From Nostoc piscinale CENA21 (GTDB taxonomy: Bacteria > Cyanobacteriota > Cyanobacteriia > Cyanobacteriales > Nostocaceae): DNA of 64,000 bases. This document shows, piece after piece, positions 28,311 to 38,091 of this stretch (positions within the stretch are counted from its first letter, which is position 1; each line of letters begins with the position of its first letter). The notes under the pieces were generated by a model. It was given only the letters and a program-made list of their open reading frames with translations. It was not told the origin of the DNA and made no database searches. The position numbers were made by a program, and so were the translations under genes. The stretch covers positions 3,811,351 through 3,875,350 of the forward strand of contig NZ_CP012036.1 of the NCBI RefSeq assembly GCF_001298445.1, in the 5' to 3' direction.

Positions 28311-30839
28311 TCAAACTTCGGCTGGGTGATATTCTTGTTGTCTTTCGACGAAAGTTTGCACACGATGGCGGTAGTTGCGGATGGTGTCGTCTACCCAATC
28401 GCGATCGCTACTATTAGCATATAAATGTACTAATGGCTCGCTGGCATCGGGTAAAACTAACAGCCAATTGTCATCGAATGGTTGACCAATTTTCACGCCA
28501 TCGATGAGTTCGAGGTTTTGGGCTGGGTGGGTTTCTACTAAGTAGCGCATCAATGCACCTTTAGCAGTCCAAGGACAGCGAATTGTTTGACTTCTGTGAA
28601 TAACACGGGGTAATTCTGAACGTGCAGTAGCCAGCGATCGCTCTTGAATTGTTAACATTTCAATGATCTTGGCAATGCAGAACATGGAATCAAAACCCGG
28701 ATGCAGTTGCGGGAAAATGAAACCTGTGTCGCCACTACCGCCCAGAACTACATTAGAATTCTTTTGGCAAGCTTCCATTAAGGCGGTTGGGTTAGCTTTC
28801 GTCCGAATTACTCTCCCATCGTGGCGACGGGCGACTTGTTCCACCGCACTAGAGGCGTGAACTGGCACAACTACCGTACCTCTGGGGTTAGAGGTTAATA
28901 TCATATCCACCATTAAGGCGGTTAACATTTCCCCACGAATGGGAAAGCCAGATTCATCAACTAAAATTAGCTGTTCGCCATTCGCCGAGACTTGCACGCC
29001 AAAGTTAGCTTTCAAGGCTTCCACCACATGACCTAACTGGGTTAACAGGGCTTCGCGGTCAGCCGTGGTGACGGCGTGTTTATTTAGGCTGGCGTTCAGT
29101 ACCACTGCATCCGCGCCGAATTTATCCAGCATTTGGGGTAAAACTGCCCCAGACACAGCATAAACATAATCAATCACGATTTTGGCGCGACTGTTGGTAA
29201 GGGTAGAAACGTGCAGAAGTTTCTCAAAGGCTGTGCAGTAACTGTCAATAACTTGACTGGGATAGGCGACATCGCCAACTTCATGAATCAACGCCCGACG
29301 CATATCTTCTTTAAAATATGCCCCTTCAATTTTCTTTTCTTGGGCTTTGGAAATGTTAATCCCTTTGCCATCCATAAATTCAATCAAGATGTAGTCGGGG
29401 CGGTCGGGATGGACTCTGACATGAATACCGCCAGCCACCGACATCATAGGAATAACCGTCCGGGCGATAGGGATAGCGGTAGCATCGAGGTTTTGAATAT
29501 CAACGCCTACAGACATTAAACCGGCAATTAGCGATCGCGTCACCATCCGCGAAATGTTCCGTTGGTCTCTCGACACTGTTACTTTAGAACCAGGTTTTAA
29601 AATCGAACCGTAAGCCGAACCTAAGCGCACTGCAAATTCTGGGGTGATGTCGATATTTGCCAAACCTTGCACACCACGTTGACCAAACAAGTTTCTTTGG
29701 GCAGTATTACCCCAAATCAAGTTGATGTTTAAAATTGCACCAGACTCAATTTTCTTACTCGGCCAAACACGCACACTAGTACTAATTTGTGCTTCTTCAC
29801 CGACCGTAGATAACGAACCTACCACGGCAGCTTCTAATACATGAGCGCGACGGTCTACGCGGCTACCACGGGAAATTACACAGGCACTTAATTGGGCTTC
29901 TTCACCAACAAACGCCCCATTCCACACAATTGGACGCTTCAGATTAGCATCAGCACCAACGGTAACGTTATCACCAATAACTGTTCCCCCTTCAATTTGA
30001 ACTCTCGCCCCGATGCGGCAATTATCGCCAATCATGGCTGGAGTTTCAATTTTAGCCGTCGCATCGATAAAAGTATTCTCTCCTACCCAAACGCCGGGGG
30101 AAATTTCTTCATAAGCAAATTCAAGTTTTACCTTTGTATCTAAAGCATCATATTGTGCTTCCCGATAAGCATCTAAATGGCCGACATCGCACCAGTAACC
30201 TTGGGCAATATAGCCATACATCGGCTCATTTTTGGCTAAAAGTAACGGAAATAAATCTTTAGAAAAGTCAGTTTCGGTATTAGCAGGTAAATAATCTAAA
30301 ACTTCGGGTTCAAGAATGTATGTCCCAGTGTTGACTGTATCTGAAAAAATTTCGCTTGTAGATGGTTTTTCTAAAAATCGTTTAATTTTACCTTCTTCGT
30401 CGGTAATTACTACCCCAAATTCAATCGGGTTAGGAACCCTAGTTAAAATCAAAGTAGCTTTGGATTGTTTTTGTTTATGAAATTCAATTGCTGCTGTTAA
30501 ATCAAAATCTGTGATGCTATCACCACTAATTACTAAAAAAGTTTCATCTAGTAGTTCGGCAATATTTTTCACACAGCCTGCCGTACCTAAAGGCTGATCT
30601 TCTTCTACAGCGTAGGTCATTTGTACGCCAAAATCACTACCATCTTGAAAGTAGTCGCGCAAAACATCGGGTAAATAATGTAATGTGGCAATGACTTCGG
30701 TGATTTGATGTCTTTTGAGTAGATTAATAATATGTTCGGCAATGGGTCGATTAAGAATCGGCACCATCGGTTTAGGTAAATCGCAAGTTAAAGGACGAAG
30801 CCTTGTCCCCGAACCGCCTGCCATCAGTACTGCACGCAT
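28311..30839 (-). CDS. Nucleotidyltransferase/phosphomannomutase-like fusion (mannose-1-phosphate guanylyltransferase type)
   Basis: An 842-residue fusion. Residues about 1-230 are an NDP-sugar pyrophosphorylase domain with MAGGSGTRLRPLT, KPMVPI and FLVISGDSITDFD. About 250-365 form left-handed beta-helix hexapeptide repeats (NCRIGARVQIEGGTVIGDN). About 375-842 resemble phosphohexomutases. The mutase part lacks the phosphoserine loop (T-x-S-H-N-P is replaced by GIHVRVHPDRPDY), and the Mg loop DxDxDR reads VDESGFPIRG, so it is probably catalytically dead and regulatory. Homologues across cyanobacteria are annotated mannose-1-phosphate guanyltransferase and may supply activated sugar for envelope polysaccharides. 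The exact nucleotide and sugar are not shown by sequence. Confidence 0.88.
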   Translation of the reverse strand: MRAVLMAGGSGTRLRPLTCDLPKPMVPILNRPIAEHIINLLKRHQITEVIATLHYLPDVLRDYFQDGSDFGVQMTYAVEEDQPLGTAGCVKNIAELLDETFLVISGDSITDFDLTAAIEFHKQKQSKATLILTRVPNPIEFGVVITDEEGKIKRFLEKPSTSEIFSDTVNTGTYILEPEVLDYLPANTETDFSKDLFPLLLAKNEPMYGYIAQGYWCDVGHLDAYREAQYDALDTKVKLEFAYEEISPGVWVGENTFIDATAKIETPAMIGDNCRIGARVQIEGGTVIGDNVTVGADANLKRPIVWNGAFVGEEAQLSACVISRGSRVDRRAHVLEAAVVGSLSTVGEEAQISTSVRVWPSKKIESGAILNINLIWGNTAQRNLFGQRGVQGLANIDITPEFAVRLGSAYGSILKPGSKVTVSRDQRNISRMVTRSLIAGLMSVGVDIQNLDATAIPIARTVIPMMSVAGGIHVRVHPDRPDYILIEFMDGKGINISKAQEKKIEGAYFKEDMRRALIHEVGDVAYPSQVIDSYCTAFEKLLHVSTLTNSRAKIVIDYVYAVSGAVLPQMLDKFGADAVVLNASLNKHAVTTADREALLTQLGHVVEALKANFGVQVSANGEQLILVDESGFPIRGEMLTALMVDMILTSNPRGTVVVPVHASSAVEQVARRHDGRVIRTKANPTALMEACQKNSNVVLGGSGDTGFIFPQLHPGFDSMFCIAKIIEMLTIQERSLATARSELPRVIHRSQTIRCPWTAKGALMRYLVETHPAQNLELIDGVKIGQPFDDNWLLVLPDASEPLVHLYANSSDRDWVDDTIRNYRHRVQTFVERQQEYHPAEV

Positions 30840-31308
30840 AAGTCCTCCTAAATTATTTGCAGCTTCCGCTATTTGTAAAGCTATGAAAATATGTCGGTTT
30901 TATCTTTAGTGTCTTATAGATGTTCTGAAATCAGGAACTTCCACAAGAGACATCTAATAAGTGTTAAGCATATTTACTCAACACAGTAGCCTGTCTAGAA
31001 AAATGAAGAAATGTTTCTAAAAATCGAGTTTATTTATTATGACAGTTTCTCATGCTGTTGAGGTAGCAAGAAAGTAGAAAAAACAACATAAAAATCTAGA
31101 ATAGTATATTCTTTTTATCTTTATAATTTAGCTTTATGAACTTGTGCGCTATGCTAATTTACACTGGAATCAGAAAATATGCGATCGCATCCTCAACTGG
31201 TCAGAAAATCAATACTAAATTCTCGCTTGTCAGTATAAATTAATAATTGTTGAGAGATTTTGACAATTCTTAACTTACTTTGGTTAGCAGCAAACGGAGT
31301 TGATTACA
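30840..31308. other. Divergent intergenic region
   Basis: About 470 AT-rich bases between divergent genes. It should contain both promoters. No RNA, palindrome or gene recognised. Confidence 0.35.
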
Positions 31309-31503
31309 ATGGATGGCAGCTTAATTGGATTTATTTTGCTAGTAGGTTATGTTGGTTTAGGTTGGAAGTTTTGGAATGGATTTACCAGGACTAACTTTAC
31401 ACCATCCTTACCGAATCGGATTGCTTTATCTTTGTTATGGCCTGTTTTATTTATCGTTAATCCGTCCTATCGCCGCAATTTTAGAAAAGCTTTGAAAGGG
31501 TAG
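31309..31503 (+). CDS. Small conserved membrane protein
   Basis: A 64-residue protein with one N-terminal hydrophobic segment (LIGFILLVGYVGLGWKFW), a short polar loop, a second hydrophobic segment (IALSLLWPVLFIVNP) and a basic end (YRRNFRKALKG). CGGAG lies 9 bases before ATG 31309, which supports this start. Similar small inner-membrane proteins occur widely in cyanobacteria; the function is unknown. Confidence 0.75.
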   Translation: MDGSLIGFILLVGYVGLGWKFWNGFTRTNFTPSLPNRIALSLLWPVLFIVNPSYRRNFRKALKG

Positions 31504-31751
31504 GTGTTAATTTTAAATTTAGCAGTATCGACCTGTAGCGATCGCCTATATAGCAGTCCTATTTGATATGGGAACAAAAGAGGCAAGGGAGACAAGGTAG
31601 ACAAGGCAGAGATGTTTGTACATCATTTAGGATTAGTATATTTTAAAAAAGTTTAGTTAGTCGTTAGGGTAGGATAAAAAGCCTACCTTTTAACTTTCGT
31701 AAATTTAGGATTTATTTTTGGCAGTGCATACTGTTTTTAGTTCAATAAAAC

Positions 31752-31967
31752 TTAATTTAATACTTCAACCTCATGGGCAATGCTTGTAGGTTGAGGGATA
31801 GGCAAACCATCTTCTAGCATTCCTTCTAGATGAAACTCTATAGCCTCAGCAATCAGTGTTTTAACTTCTTCTAAAGTTTCACCCACAGCGACACAACCCG
31901 GTAAATCTGGTACATAAGCGCCGTAGCTAGTGTCTCCTTTCTCAATTACTACTGTATAACGCATCAA
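31752..31967 (-). CDS. hicB: HicB family antitoxin
   Basis: A 71-residue partner of HicA, with the partial RNase-H-like fold: MMRYTVVIEKGDTSYGAYVPDLPGC, then GETLEEVKTLIAEAIEFHLE. In such modules HicB binds and neutralises HicA and usually represses the operon. The gene overlaps the hicA stop codon by four bases (ATGA), so translation is coupled. HicB here is short and lacks a separate C-terminal HTH/RHH domain, as in many cyanobacterial pairs. Confidence 0.9.
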   Translation of the reverse strand: MMRYTVVIEKGDTSYGAYVPDLPGCVAVGETLEEVKTLIAEAIEFHLEGMLEDGLPIPQPTSIAHEVEVLN

Positions 31968-32155
31968 TCTACCTCCAATTGAGCCTGTCTCCAGATACTT
32001 TTTAGAGTACCAATTGGTACGTCAACACTCGACTTACCAGACACTGTTACTGTACCAGCTTTATCAGGATGTTTAAATTGACGATGGCTACCTTTCGTTC
32101 TTACAAGATACCAGCCATCTGCTTCTAGCATTTTAATCACTTCTCGGACTTTCAT
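31964..32155 (-). CDS. hicA: HicA family mRNA-interferase toxin
   Basis: A 63-residue double-stranded-RNA-binding-fold toxin that cleaves mRNA when free. The family signature is MLEADGWYLVRTKGSHRQFKHP, with catalytic His24 in GSHRQFKHP. The promoter-proximal order toxin then antitoxin is the normal HicAB order. There is no solo transposase or island boundary nearby, so it may be a resident chromosomal module. Confidence 0.92.
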   Translation of the reverse strand: MKVREVIKMLEADGWYLVRTKGSHRQFKHPDKAGTVTVSGKSSVDVPIGTLKSIWRQAQLEVD

Positions 32156-32349
32156 ACCACTACTTATCTGTAAAATGTAAACTTTAGATATAGATAGAGT
32201 GCTTGATTGAGAAGTATCAAGTCAATAAGATTTCCCGATTTCAGGGATTTTCCTGATTTAGGGAAATTTTATCATTTAGCAAAGTTTACCAATTTCAGAA
32301 ATTTTTTGTAGTTGTGATAAAACTCAATCCAAGATATAAAATGGCTTGA

Positions 32350-32958
32350 TTAACCAATAGGTAAATTGCCTGGGTTGACTGCGTGAATATATTCACTACC
32401 AGAATGTGGTCTACCGCGTTTATATCTAGCTTCTTCGGTATTACCCCATCCTAGTTGTAAAATCATCTCTAAAAAGTTAGGATTTTCCCACTTCCATAAA
32501 CTTGCCCATTCGGTTCTGTGAGCAATTCTTTGGACATCATCGGTGGTAATTTGTTGATATTGCTTACTGTTATTAAAACTTAAATATAAATCCATATCGC
32601 TAGTTACTTCATACCAAAACTTCAATATCGAATCTTTGGCAGATTGTAATATGGCGATGTCACTAGTCAGTCCTACTAATTCGGTATCTACTTCTGGATA
32701 GCGCAAGGTTTTGCCTTTGACTGTCATTTCGCGCCAGACAATACCGGAAACTTGATGTTCTCTTTGATAGTTGTGAATAGCCGCTTTGAAATCTTGATAG
32801 GCAGTGAACTTTTGGAACCCCTCGGTTCTGATAAACTGGTCTATTACAGGATTGCCAGAGACTGTTACCTTTAACTTCAGACGCTCTCCTTTCAGACAAG
32901 CTTGGCGTTCGGCTGCCAAAATTTGGATTAGCTCTTCGGTAGTGTAAACTTTTGACAT
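32350..32958 (-). CDS. Conserved cyanobacterial protein of unknown function
   Basis: A 202-residue soluble protein: MSKVYTTEELIQILAAERQACL, then KVTVSGNPVIDQF, an aromatic-rich middle (KFWYEVTSDMDLYLSF) and WKWENPNFLEMILQLGWGNTEEARYKRGRP near the end. There is no signal peptide, membrane segment or metal motif. I do not recognise a family. It lies upstream of HicAB on the same strand but about 195 bases apart, so co-transcription is uncertain. Confidence 0.75.
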   Translation of the reverse strand: MSKVYTTEELIQILAAERQACLKGERLKLKVTVSGNPVIDQFIRTEGFQKFTAYQDFKAAIHNYQREHQVSGIVWREMTVKGKTLRYPEVDTELVGLTSDIAILQSAKDSILKFWYEVTSDMDLYLSFNNSKQYQQITTDDVQRIAHRTEWASLWKWENPNFLEMILQLGWGNTEEARYKRGRPHSGSEYIHAVNPGNLPIG

Positions 32959-33121
32959 TAGTTATTAGTCAAGGGTCAATGGTCAATAGTTTTGAACTTG
33001 AGACTATGAATTTCCGCAGTTGTGAAAATCGGTTATTTAAACATTATCCTTTGCTTGATTGGTGATGCAGTAGCCCACAGTACTAAAAATTAGGGTAGAC
33101 CATCTCAGTCTACCCTGGCAG

Positions 33122-33709
33122 TTATTTGGCTAACTCACTACTAAATTCATTAAAGGAACGGCGCTTTAATTCTACTGATTCAGAGCGGGGTAATAAATCA
33201 AACACTTCTCGGAATTTATCGTCTATTTCCTCAAAGGGTACTTGACCTTTTTTGTTTAATACAACCTTGCCTGACTGATTAAACACTACAACTTGTGGAA
33301 CAGCACCAGTGTAGTAATATCCTGGTTCGGTGGGATTGTATTTCTCTTTGATGGGAATTGTATCAACATCAATCGGGATGATCTCGGCGGCGCGTCCGTA
33401 GAACTCTTGGATACGAGAGATTACAATGGCATATTTTTTGCAATCGCTACTGTCATCCACATAAAATGCTAAAAATGCAGGTTTATTTTCTGCTAAAGTC
33501 TGTGCTAGTGTCTGTCTTGGCGGAACTAAGGAACCATTGCCAGCATAAACGACAAACATATTGCCATCATAATTATCATCATTAATACCAGCATAAGCCG
33601 GTTTAATACTGAACATCAGTAAACACACAAGCAACAACAGGCATTTGGATACCAACCGTCGCCAGTCAGCCATGCGTTCTTGTAAAAAAATCAATTTTGT
33701 AATATTCAT
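33122..33709 (-). CDS. Thylakoid thioredoxin-like protein (Slr1796-type photosystem I accumulation factor)
   Basis: A 195-residue protein with an N-terminal membrane anchor/signal (LVSKCLLLLVCLLMFSIKPAYA) and a thioredoxin-like fold: KPAFLAFYVDDSSDCKKYAIVI, then AAEIIPIDVDTIPIKE and a cis-Pro region TGAVPQVVVFNQSGKVV. The classical CxxC is reduced to D-S-S-D-C, so redox activity is atypical. Cyanobacterial homologues are annotated as a thylakoid photosystem I accumulation factor; my link to Slr1796 is from memory of the family. Start at ATG 33709; ATG 33673 is an alternative. Confidence 0.72.
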   Translation of the reverse strand: MNITKLIFLQERMADWRRLVSKCLLLLVCLLMFSIKPAYAGINDDNYDGNMFVVYAGNGSLVPPRQTLAQTLAENKPAFLAFYVDDSSDCKKYAIVISRIQEFYGRAAEIIPIDVDTIPIKEKYNPTEPGYYYTGAVPQVVVFNQSGKVVLNKKGQVPFEEIDDKFREVFDLLPRSESVELKRRSFNEFSSELAK

Positions 33710-33967
33710 CAAAAGGAACCTTGCAAGCTACGATTTGTCGTAAGTTTGTGCTGAATTCGGCAACCTGGGATGGATAAGTAATTACACCCGCACACTATTT
33801 TTTAAGATAACGTCTTACGGATGAAGTATGAAGTATGAAGTCTGAAATTTCTTTTTCACACTTCATATTTGCTAAGTGCTGGCTTTTTGAGTCAGGATTC
33901 GCTAAACTCACAGGATTAAATTTGCAACTAGATTAATTAGCAAACACGAGCAGATTAAGGTAAAGAA

Positions 33968-35305
33968 GTGGGCAAGAAAATTAAACTGATAGATAAACTA
34001 CGGCTTGGTTTGGCGGTATCAGTGGCGAAAACTGTAACATTTGCGGTGCGCTCGCTGCGGTTAGGTGCTGCTAGTGTATTACCAGGGTCGATTGCGCGTC
34101 GAATTGAACCTCGACTGTTGCAATTGTTGAGTCAACAGGTAAAAAATGGCGTAATTATCATTGCTGGGACAAATGGTAAAACAACTACGTCGCTGCTGTT
34201 AAAAACAATTTTGGAACGTAAAGGCTACCACATCGCCCATAACTCTACAGGTGCAAACCTAGAAAATGGCTTGATGACAGCTTTACTAGAAAATACTAAC
34301 TTGGTGGGGACGCTAGATGCTGACTACGCCATTTTGGAAGTAGATGAGAATATCGTTCCCAAGGTGTTAACACCACTCCAGCCGCGTATTATTTTGTGTT
34401 TAAACTTGTTCCGTGACCAACTCGACAGATACGGGGAAGTAGATACCATCAGTAAACGCTGGACAAAGGTGATTTCGACTCTCCCCAAAGAAACAGTCGT
34501 AATTCCCAATGCGGATGACCCGACTTTATCTCACCTCGGTCAGCAGTTACCGCAACGAGTGTTATTCTTTGGTTTGAATGAACCAGAACAATATCTTGAA
34601 GCTATTCAACACGCTGTTGATTCTATTTATTGTCCTAATTGCGGACATTCTTTAGATTACAAAGGCGTTTATTTATCTCACTTGGGAGATTTTACTTGTC
34701 CAAGTTGTGGTTTTAGCAAGAGTAAACCAACTCTAGAAAGTAGCGAATGGGGACAAATTTTAGTTGGTTTGTACAACAAATATAATACTTTAGCGGCTGC
34801 GACTGCGGCTATCGAATTGGGTGTTGATGAAGCCACAATTAGAGATACTATTAACAACTTCCAAGCTGCTTTCGGTCGTGCAGAAGATTTAGTAATTGAT
34901 GGGAAAAAAGTCAGGATTTTATTATCAAAAAATCCTGTGGGGACAAATGAAACTATTCGAGTAGTGAATCAAAGTACTGATAAAACTACATTAATGGTGT
35001 TGAACGATCGCACCCCCGATGGTACTGATGTATCCTGGATTTGGGATGTTGATACAGAAAAATTAGTCGAACGCGGCGGAACGATTGTAGTAAGTGGCGA
35101 TCGCGTTTATGATATGGCGTTACGTCTGCGTTATAGCGAAAAGTCTCTGGAGAGTAATTTAAACTTAATTGTCGAGGAAGATTTACGCCAAGCGATCGCA
35201 ACTGCCCTCAAGCATACACCAGACAACGAAACCTTACACATTCTTCCTACATATTCCGCCATGTTAGAAGTGCGCGAAGTTTTGACTGGAAGAAAAATTC
35301 TTTAG
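33968..35305 (+). CDS. murT: MurT-type Mur ligase family protein (lipid II glutamate amidation)
   Basis: The ATP-binding partner of GatD. Together they amidate the D-glutamate of lipid II in Gram-positive bacteria; cyanobacterial pairs are known only by homology. Length 445. The Mur ligase core has the P-loop IIIAGTNGKTTTSLLL (about 57-72). A MurT-specific zinc ribbon holds Cys222, Cys225 (C-P-N-C), Cys244 and Cys247 (C-P-S-C). The C-terminal DUF1727 region reads LLSKNPVGTNETIRVV and MVLNDRTPDGTDVSW. The start is GTG 33968 after AAGG. Its partner gatD follows 1.3 kb downstream on the same strand, with one inverted gene between. Confidence 0.9.
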   Translation: MGKKIKLIDKLRLGLAVSVAKTVTFAVRSLRLGAASVLPGSIARRIEPRLLQLLSQQVKNGVIIIAGTNGKTTTSLLLKTILERKGYHIAHNSTGANLENGLMTALLENTNLVGTLDADYAILEVDENIVPKVLTPLQPRIILCLNLFRDQLDRYGEVDTISKRWTKVISTLPKETVVIPNADDPTLSHLGQQLPQRVLFFGLNEPEQYLEAIQHAVDSIYCPNCGHSLDYKGVYLSHLGDFTCPSCGFSKSKPTLESSEWGQILVGLYNKYNTLAAATAAIELGVDEATIRDTINNFQAAFGRAEDLVIDGKKVRILLSKNPVGTNETIRVVNQSTDKTTLMVLNDRTPDGTDVSWIWDVDTEKLVERGGTIVVSGDRVYDMALRLRYSEKSLESNLNLIVEEDLRQAIATALKHTPDNETLHILPTYSAMLEVREVLTGRKIL

Positions 35306-35427
35306 CAATGGGGAATTGGGAAGCTTTTTGAATCAAAATAGAATTCAGGAGTCAGAATTCTGAATTTACCTGAGTACCTCACTAGTGGATGAATAAGTGA
35401 TGAAACACCACATTAAATCTTCAATCT

Positions 35428-35479
35428 AGTCGTCTTTAATTAGTAGTGGGTTTGAATCCTCTACTAATTAAAGACGACT
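35428..35479. terminator. Bidirectional terminator between murT and the inverted gene
   Basis: A perfect 19-bp inverted repeat pairs 35428-35446 with 35461-35479 (agtcgtctttaattagtag/ctactaattaaagacgact, 14-base loop), lying between convergent genes. A/T-rich sequence occurs on both sides of the stem, so either strand could terminate. Confidence 0.8.
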
Positions 35480-35501
35480 TCTTCAAAATCTTTATCGCTT
35501 C

Positions 35502-36281
35502 CTAAACTAAATAACTGGTATTCGGCACAATAGGAAAGAAAGCATATTCATACCAAGCAGTCCAAACAAAACTTCTCAACCACCGTTGACGCTTTTCGGG
35601 ATTAAATTCATACTCAAATACCCCACTAGATGTATCAATCGAAGATAGGTGAGAATTACAACCACAACCATGTTGATAAGTAAAGCCATATTTAGAGGCG
35701 ATACTTTGCACCTTCATTTGCATCGCAAAAACCTTACCTGCGTGTAATATCGCATCCCAAGAACGCTTATGTTTGATATCTCGCTTATCAAATCTTAAGG
35801 CACGTTCTTCAAATACATGATCGCGGTAAATTGGTGCTAAATGCACATGATAAAAACTCGCTGGTAGTTCATAGCCAAACGCTTGAAAAAGTTCTATTCC
35901 TATCCGCGCTACTTTTAATTCATTGGCAAATTCTTCGCCCTTTGATTCTAAATCTTGAAGCAGTGTAGCAAAGTCGGGATAGTTAGTTTTTATAAAGTCA
36001 TAACCGTAAAATTCTAGGGTTTCCCAAGCTAACTTGCCAAATAGTTGGGAGAATGACGATTTGAGATATTCTAATTCTGGACTTTCGTTAAATAAGTCAA
36101 CATCACCCTGTTCTAACTTATATTGAAATAACTGTGCCATCTCAACATAACTTTGGGGTTCAGGGATGCCTACATCTGCTATTCCGTTAGCAATATCTTG
36201 CCATATAGAAGGTAGTTGAGATACAGGAACTGCATTTTCATACGCAATTACCGTCAAATTGGGAGCTTCAATCGCTTGCAT
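35502..36281 (-). CDS. Conserved protein of unknown function
   Basis: A 259-residue soluble, mostly helical protein: MQAIEAPNLTVIAYENAVPV, an acidic middle and SFYHVHLAPIYRDHVFEERALRF-type text, split here by position about 165. Near the C-terminus it has H-G-C-G-C-N-S-H, a compact His/Cys cluster that could bind metal, followed by aromatic-rich RSFVWTAWYEYAFFP. I do not recognise the family. It interrupts the murT-gatD pair in inverted orientation. Confidence 0.75.
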   Translation of the reverse strand: MQAIEAPNLTVIAYENAVPVSQLPSIWQDIANGIADVGIPEPQSYVEMAQLFQYKLEQGDVDLFNESPELEYLKSSFSQLFGKLAWETLEFYGYDFIKTNYPDFATLLQDLESKGEEFANELKVARIGIELFQAFGYELPASFYHVHLAPIYRDHVFEERALRFDKRDIKHKRSWDAILHAGKVFAMQMKVQSIASKYGFTYQHGCGCNSHLSSIDTSSGVFEYEFNPEKRQRWLRSFVWTAWYEYAFFPIVPNTSYLV

Positions 36282-36622
36282 ATAATCTCCATTGAGATAT
36301 TCACAATTTATTGCTTAGTTAAACAAAGTTAACTTTTTGGGAAATTTGCACAAAAAGAGTGTAACTGTTTACCCAAATATTTAGTAAATTTACAGTTACC
36401 TGTGGAGATTATGGCTGTCTGACAATTACAAAACTGTGACCTAAAATACTGAAGTCTGATAACAATTGCTATATGTCCATCTAAAAATTTTAACTACCAA
36501 ACTCATTACCGAGGACAGATTTACGATATGCTGACCCCAGTATCTTTGGTTCTGGATACACACCTGATTCTGCAACTATAGAAAGAAAAAAGTTATAAAT
36601 TATCAGTTATGAGTAAAAAGTT

Positions 36623-37450
36623 ATGACTTCTGAACAATTAGAATTAACAATTGGTTGGTTGTATCCAACTTTGATGAGTACCTATGGCGATCGCGGTAAT
36701 GTCATCACTATAGAACGCCGCGCTCAATGGCGGAGATACAACGTCAAAGTTTTACCTCTAGACCAAAATTCCACCGCCGAAGATATTAAAGCTGTAGATG
36801 TAATTGTGGGTGGTGGCGCACAAGACCGTCAGCAAGAAATTGTGATGCGTGATTTGCAAGGCGCAAAAGCTGACGCAATGCGCGAAAAAATCGCTAATGG
36901 GACACCAGGAGTTTTTACCTGCGGTTCACCCCAACTGCTAGGACATTATTATGAACCAGGACTTGGACAACGAATCGAAGGTTTAGGAATCCTTGATTTA
37001 GTATCTATCCATCCTGGGGAAAATACCAAACGTTGCATTGGTAACTTGGTAATTGAAGTTACAGCTTCCCGCCTCGCCAAAGAATTAGAAGAGATGACTG
37101 GTAGCAAACCTTATCTCGTCGGGTTTGAAAATCATGGCGGACGTACCAAGTTAGGTAAAGTGGAAGCCTTGGGACGTGTGGTGTATGGCTTAGGCAATAA
37201 TGGCGAAGATGGTACAGAAGGAGCATTTTATCAGAATGCGATCGCCACTTATTCCCACGGCCCCCTGTTACCCAAAAATCCTTTTGTCGCTGACTGGTTA
37301 ATTCAAACTGCGTTGCGGGTGAAGTATCAACAATCCATCACACTCAAACCCTTAGATGATGACTTGGCTATACAAGCGCGAGAAGCCATGTTCAAACGCT
37401 TAAAAGTCAGCGTAGCAACGGTGGCTACTAGCACAACAAAGCAAAAGTAA
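36623..37450 (+). CDS. gatD: GatD-type glutamine amidotransferase
   Basis: A class I (triad) glutaminase of the CobB/CobQ-like family that hands ammonia to MurT for lipid II amidation. Length 275. Nucleophile Cys100 sits in GVFTCGSPQLLGHYY; the His is in YSHGPLLPKNP. It opens LTIGWLYPTLMSTYGDRGN, a GatD signature, and has VGFENHGGRTKLG. It is separated from murT by an inverted gene and about 340 bases of spacer, so it must have its own promoter. Confidence 0.9.
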   Translation: MTSEQLELTIGWLYPTLMSTYGDRGNVITIERRAQWRRYNVKVLPLDQNSTAEDIKAVDVIVGGGAQDRQQEIVMRDLQGAKADAMREKIANGTPGVFTCGSPQLLGHYYEPGLGQRIEGLGILDLVSIHPGENTKRCIGNLVIEVTASRLAKELEEMTGSKPYLVGFENHGGRTKLGKVEALGRVVYGLGNNGEDGTEGAFYQNAIATYSHGPLLPKNPFVADWLIQTALRVKYQQSITLKPLDDDLAIQAREAMFKRLKVSVATVATSTTKQK

Positions 37451-37628
37451 AAGGTCAAAAGGAAAAAGAAAGAATAGTCATAGCACAAGCCTTTTAGCAA
37501 TTCCAGATGGTCACTGAGCATGGTCGAAGTGTGGTCTGTTTATTTCCGCCGATCTGTACTAGCAAAGTTTGAGTCAGAATAATTTATCATTTCAGAGTCA
37601 GAATATCAGCTTCTGACTCTTTGTTTTC

Positions 37629-37800
37629 AAGACTTACGCAAAATCATGAAAAAACGAACTGTAAAGGGCGCATAGACGCGATAGCGGTGAAGCAGCGCGG
37701 TCTTGGGGGTTTTCCCCATGAGCGACTGCTGAACCCGAAGGGCTTCCCGCAGGGTAGGACACGAAGTTAAGAGATTCGAGAGGGTTCTTACGTAAGTCCT
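37629..37800. mobile_element. 172-base palindromic interspersed repeat (MITE-like)
   Basis: The ends are inverted repeats: aagacttacg (37629-37638) and cgtaagtcct (37791-37800), 9 of 10 bases complementary. The interior contains the palindromic block gggggttttccccatgagcgact (within 37713-37736), widespread in Nostocales spacers. An open frame across it is repeat-derived and not a gene. The gap 37451-38091 is otherwise AT-rich and empty. Confidence 0.55.
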
Positions 37801-38091
37801 AATTTTTTGGTTTTGATATGCCATTACAATCATACATTGCCACTAATCAACTCGATTGAATTTTAAAATATGACTAGATAAAATCCCGAAAAACACAAAA
37901 TTAAGAATCTATTAAAACTAATTTAAAATTAATAATTTGCGCTATATTTATCAATATAAAATAATATTTATTTACTCAATAACTTATAGAATATTTACCA
38001 ATATACATCTCTCATAAAACCTGTTTAATCGTATTATAAATTTTGTTATCAGTCAGCCTAGTATATTGTTCAACTATAGATTAATCAGAAA

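Noticed and set aside
35440..35470. tRNA T-arm-like sequence (gggtttgaatcc)
   Set aside because: It is the loop of a perfect 19-bp terminator palindrome; no acceptor, D or anticodon arms can be drawn around it.
37627..37833. Open frame on the minus strand with RRK-rich text
   Set aside because: It lies entirely within the palindromic interspersed repeat, and its text comes from the repeat, which recurs in spacers; no start site or domain.
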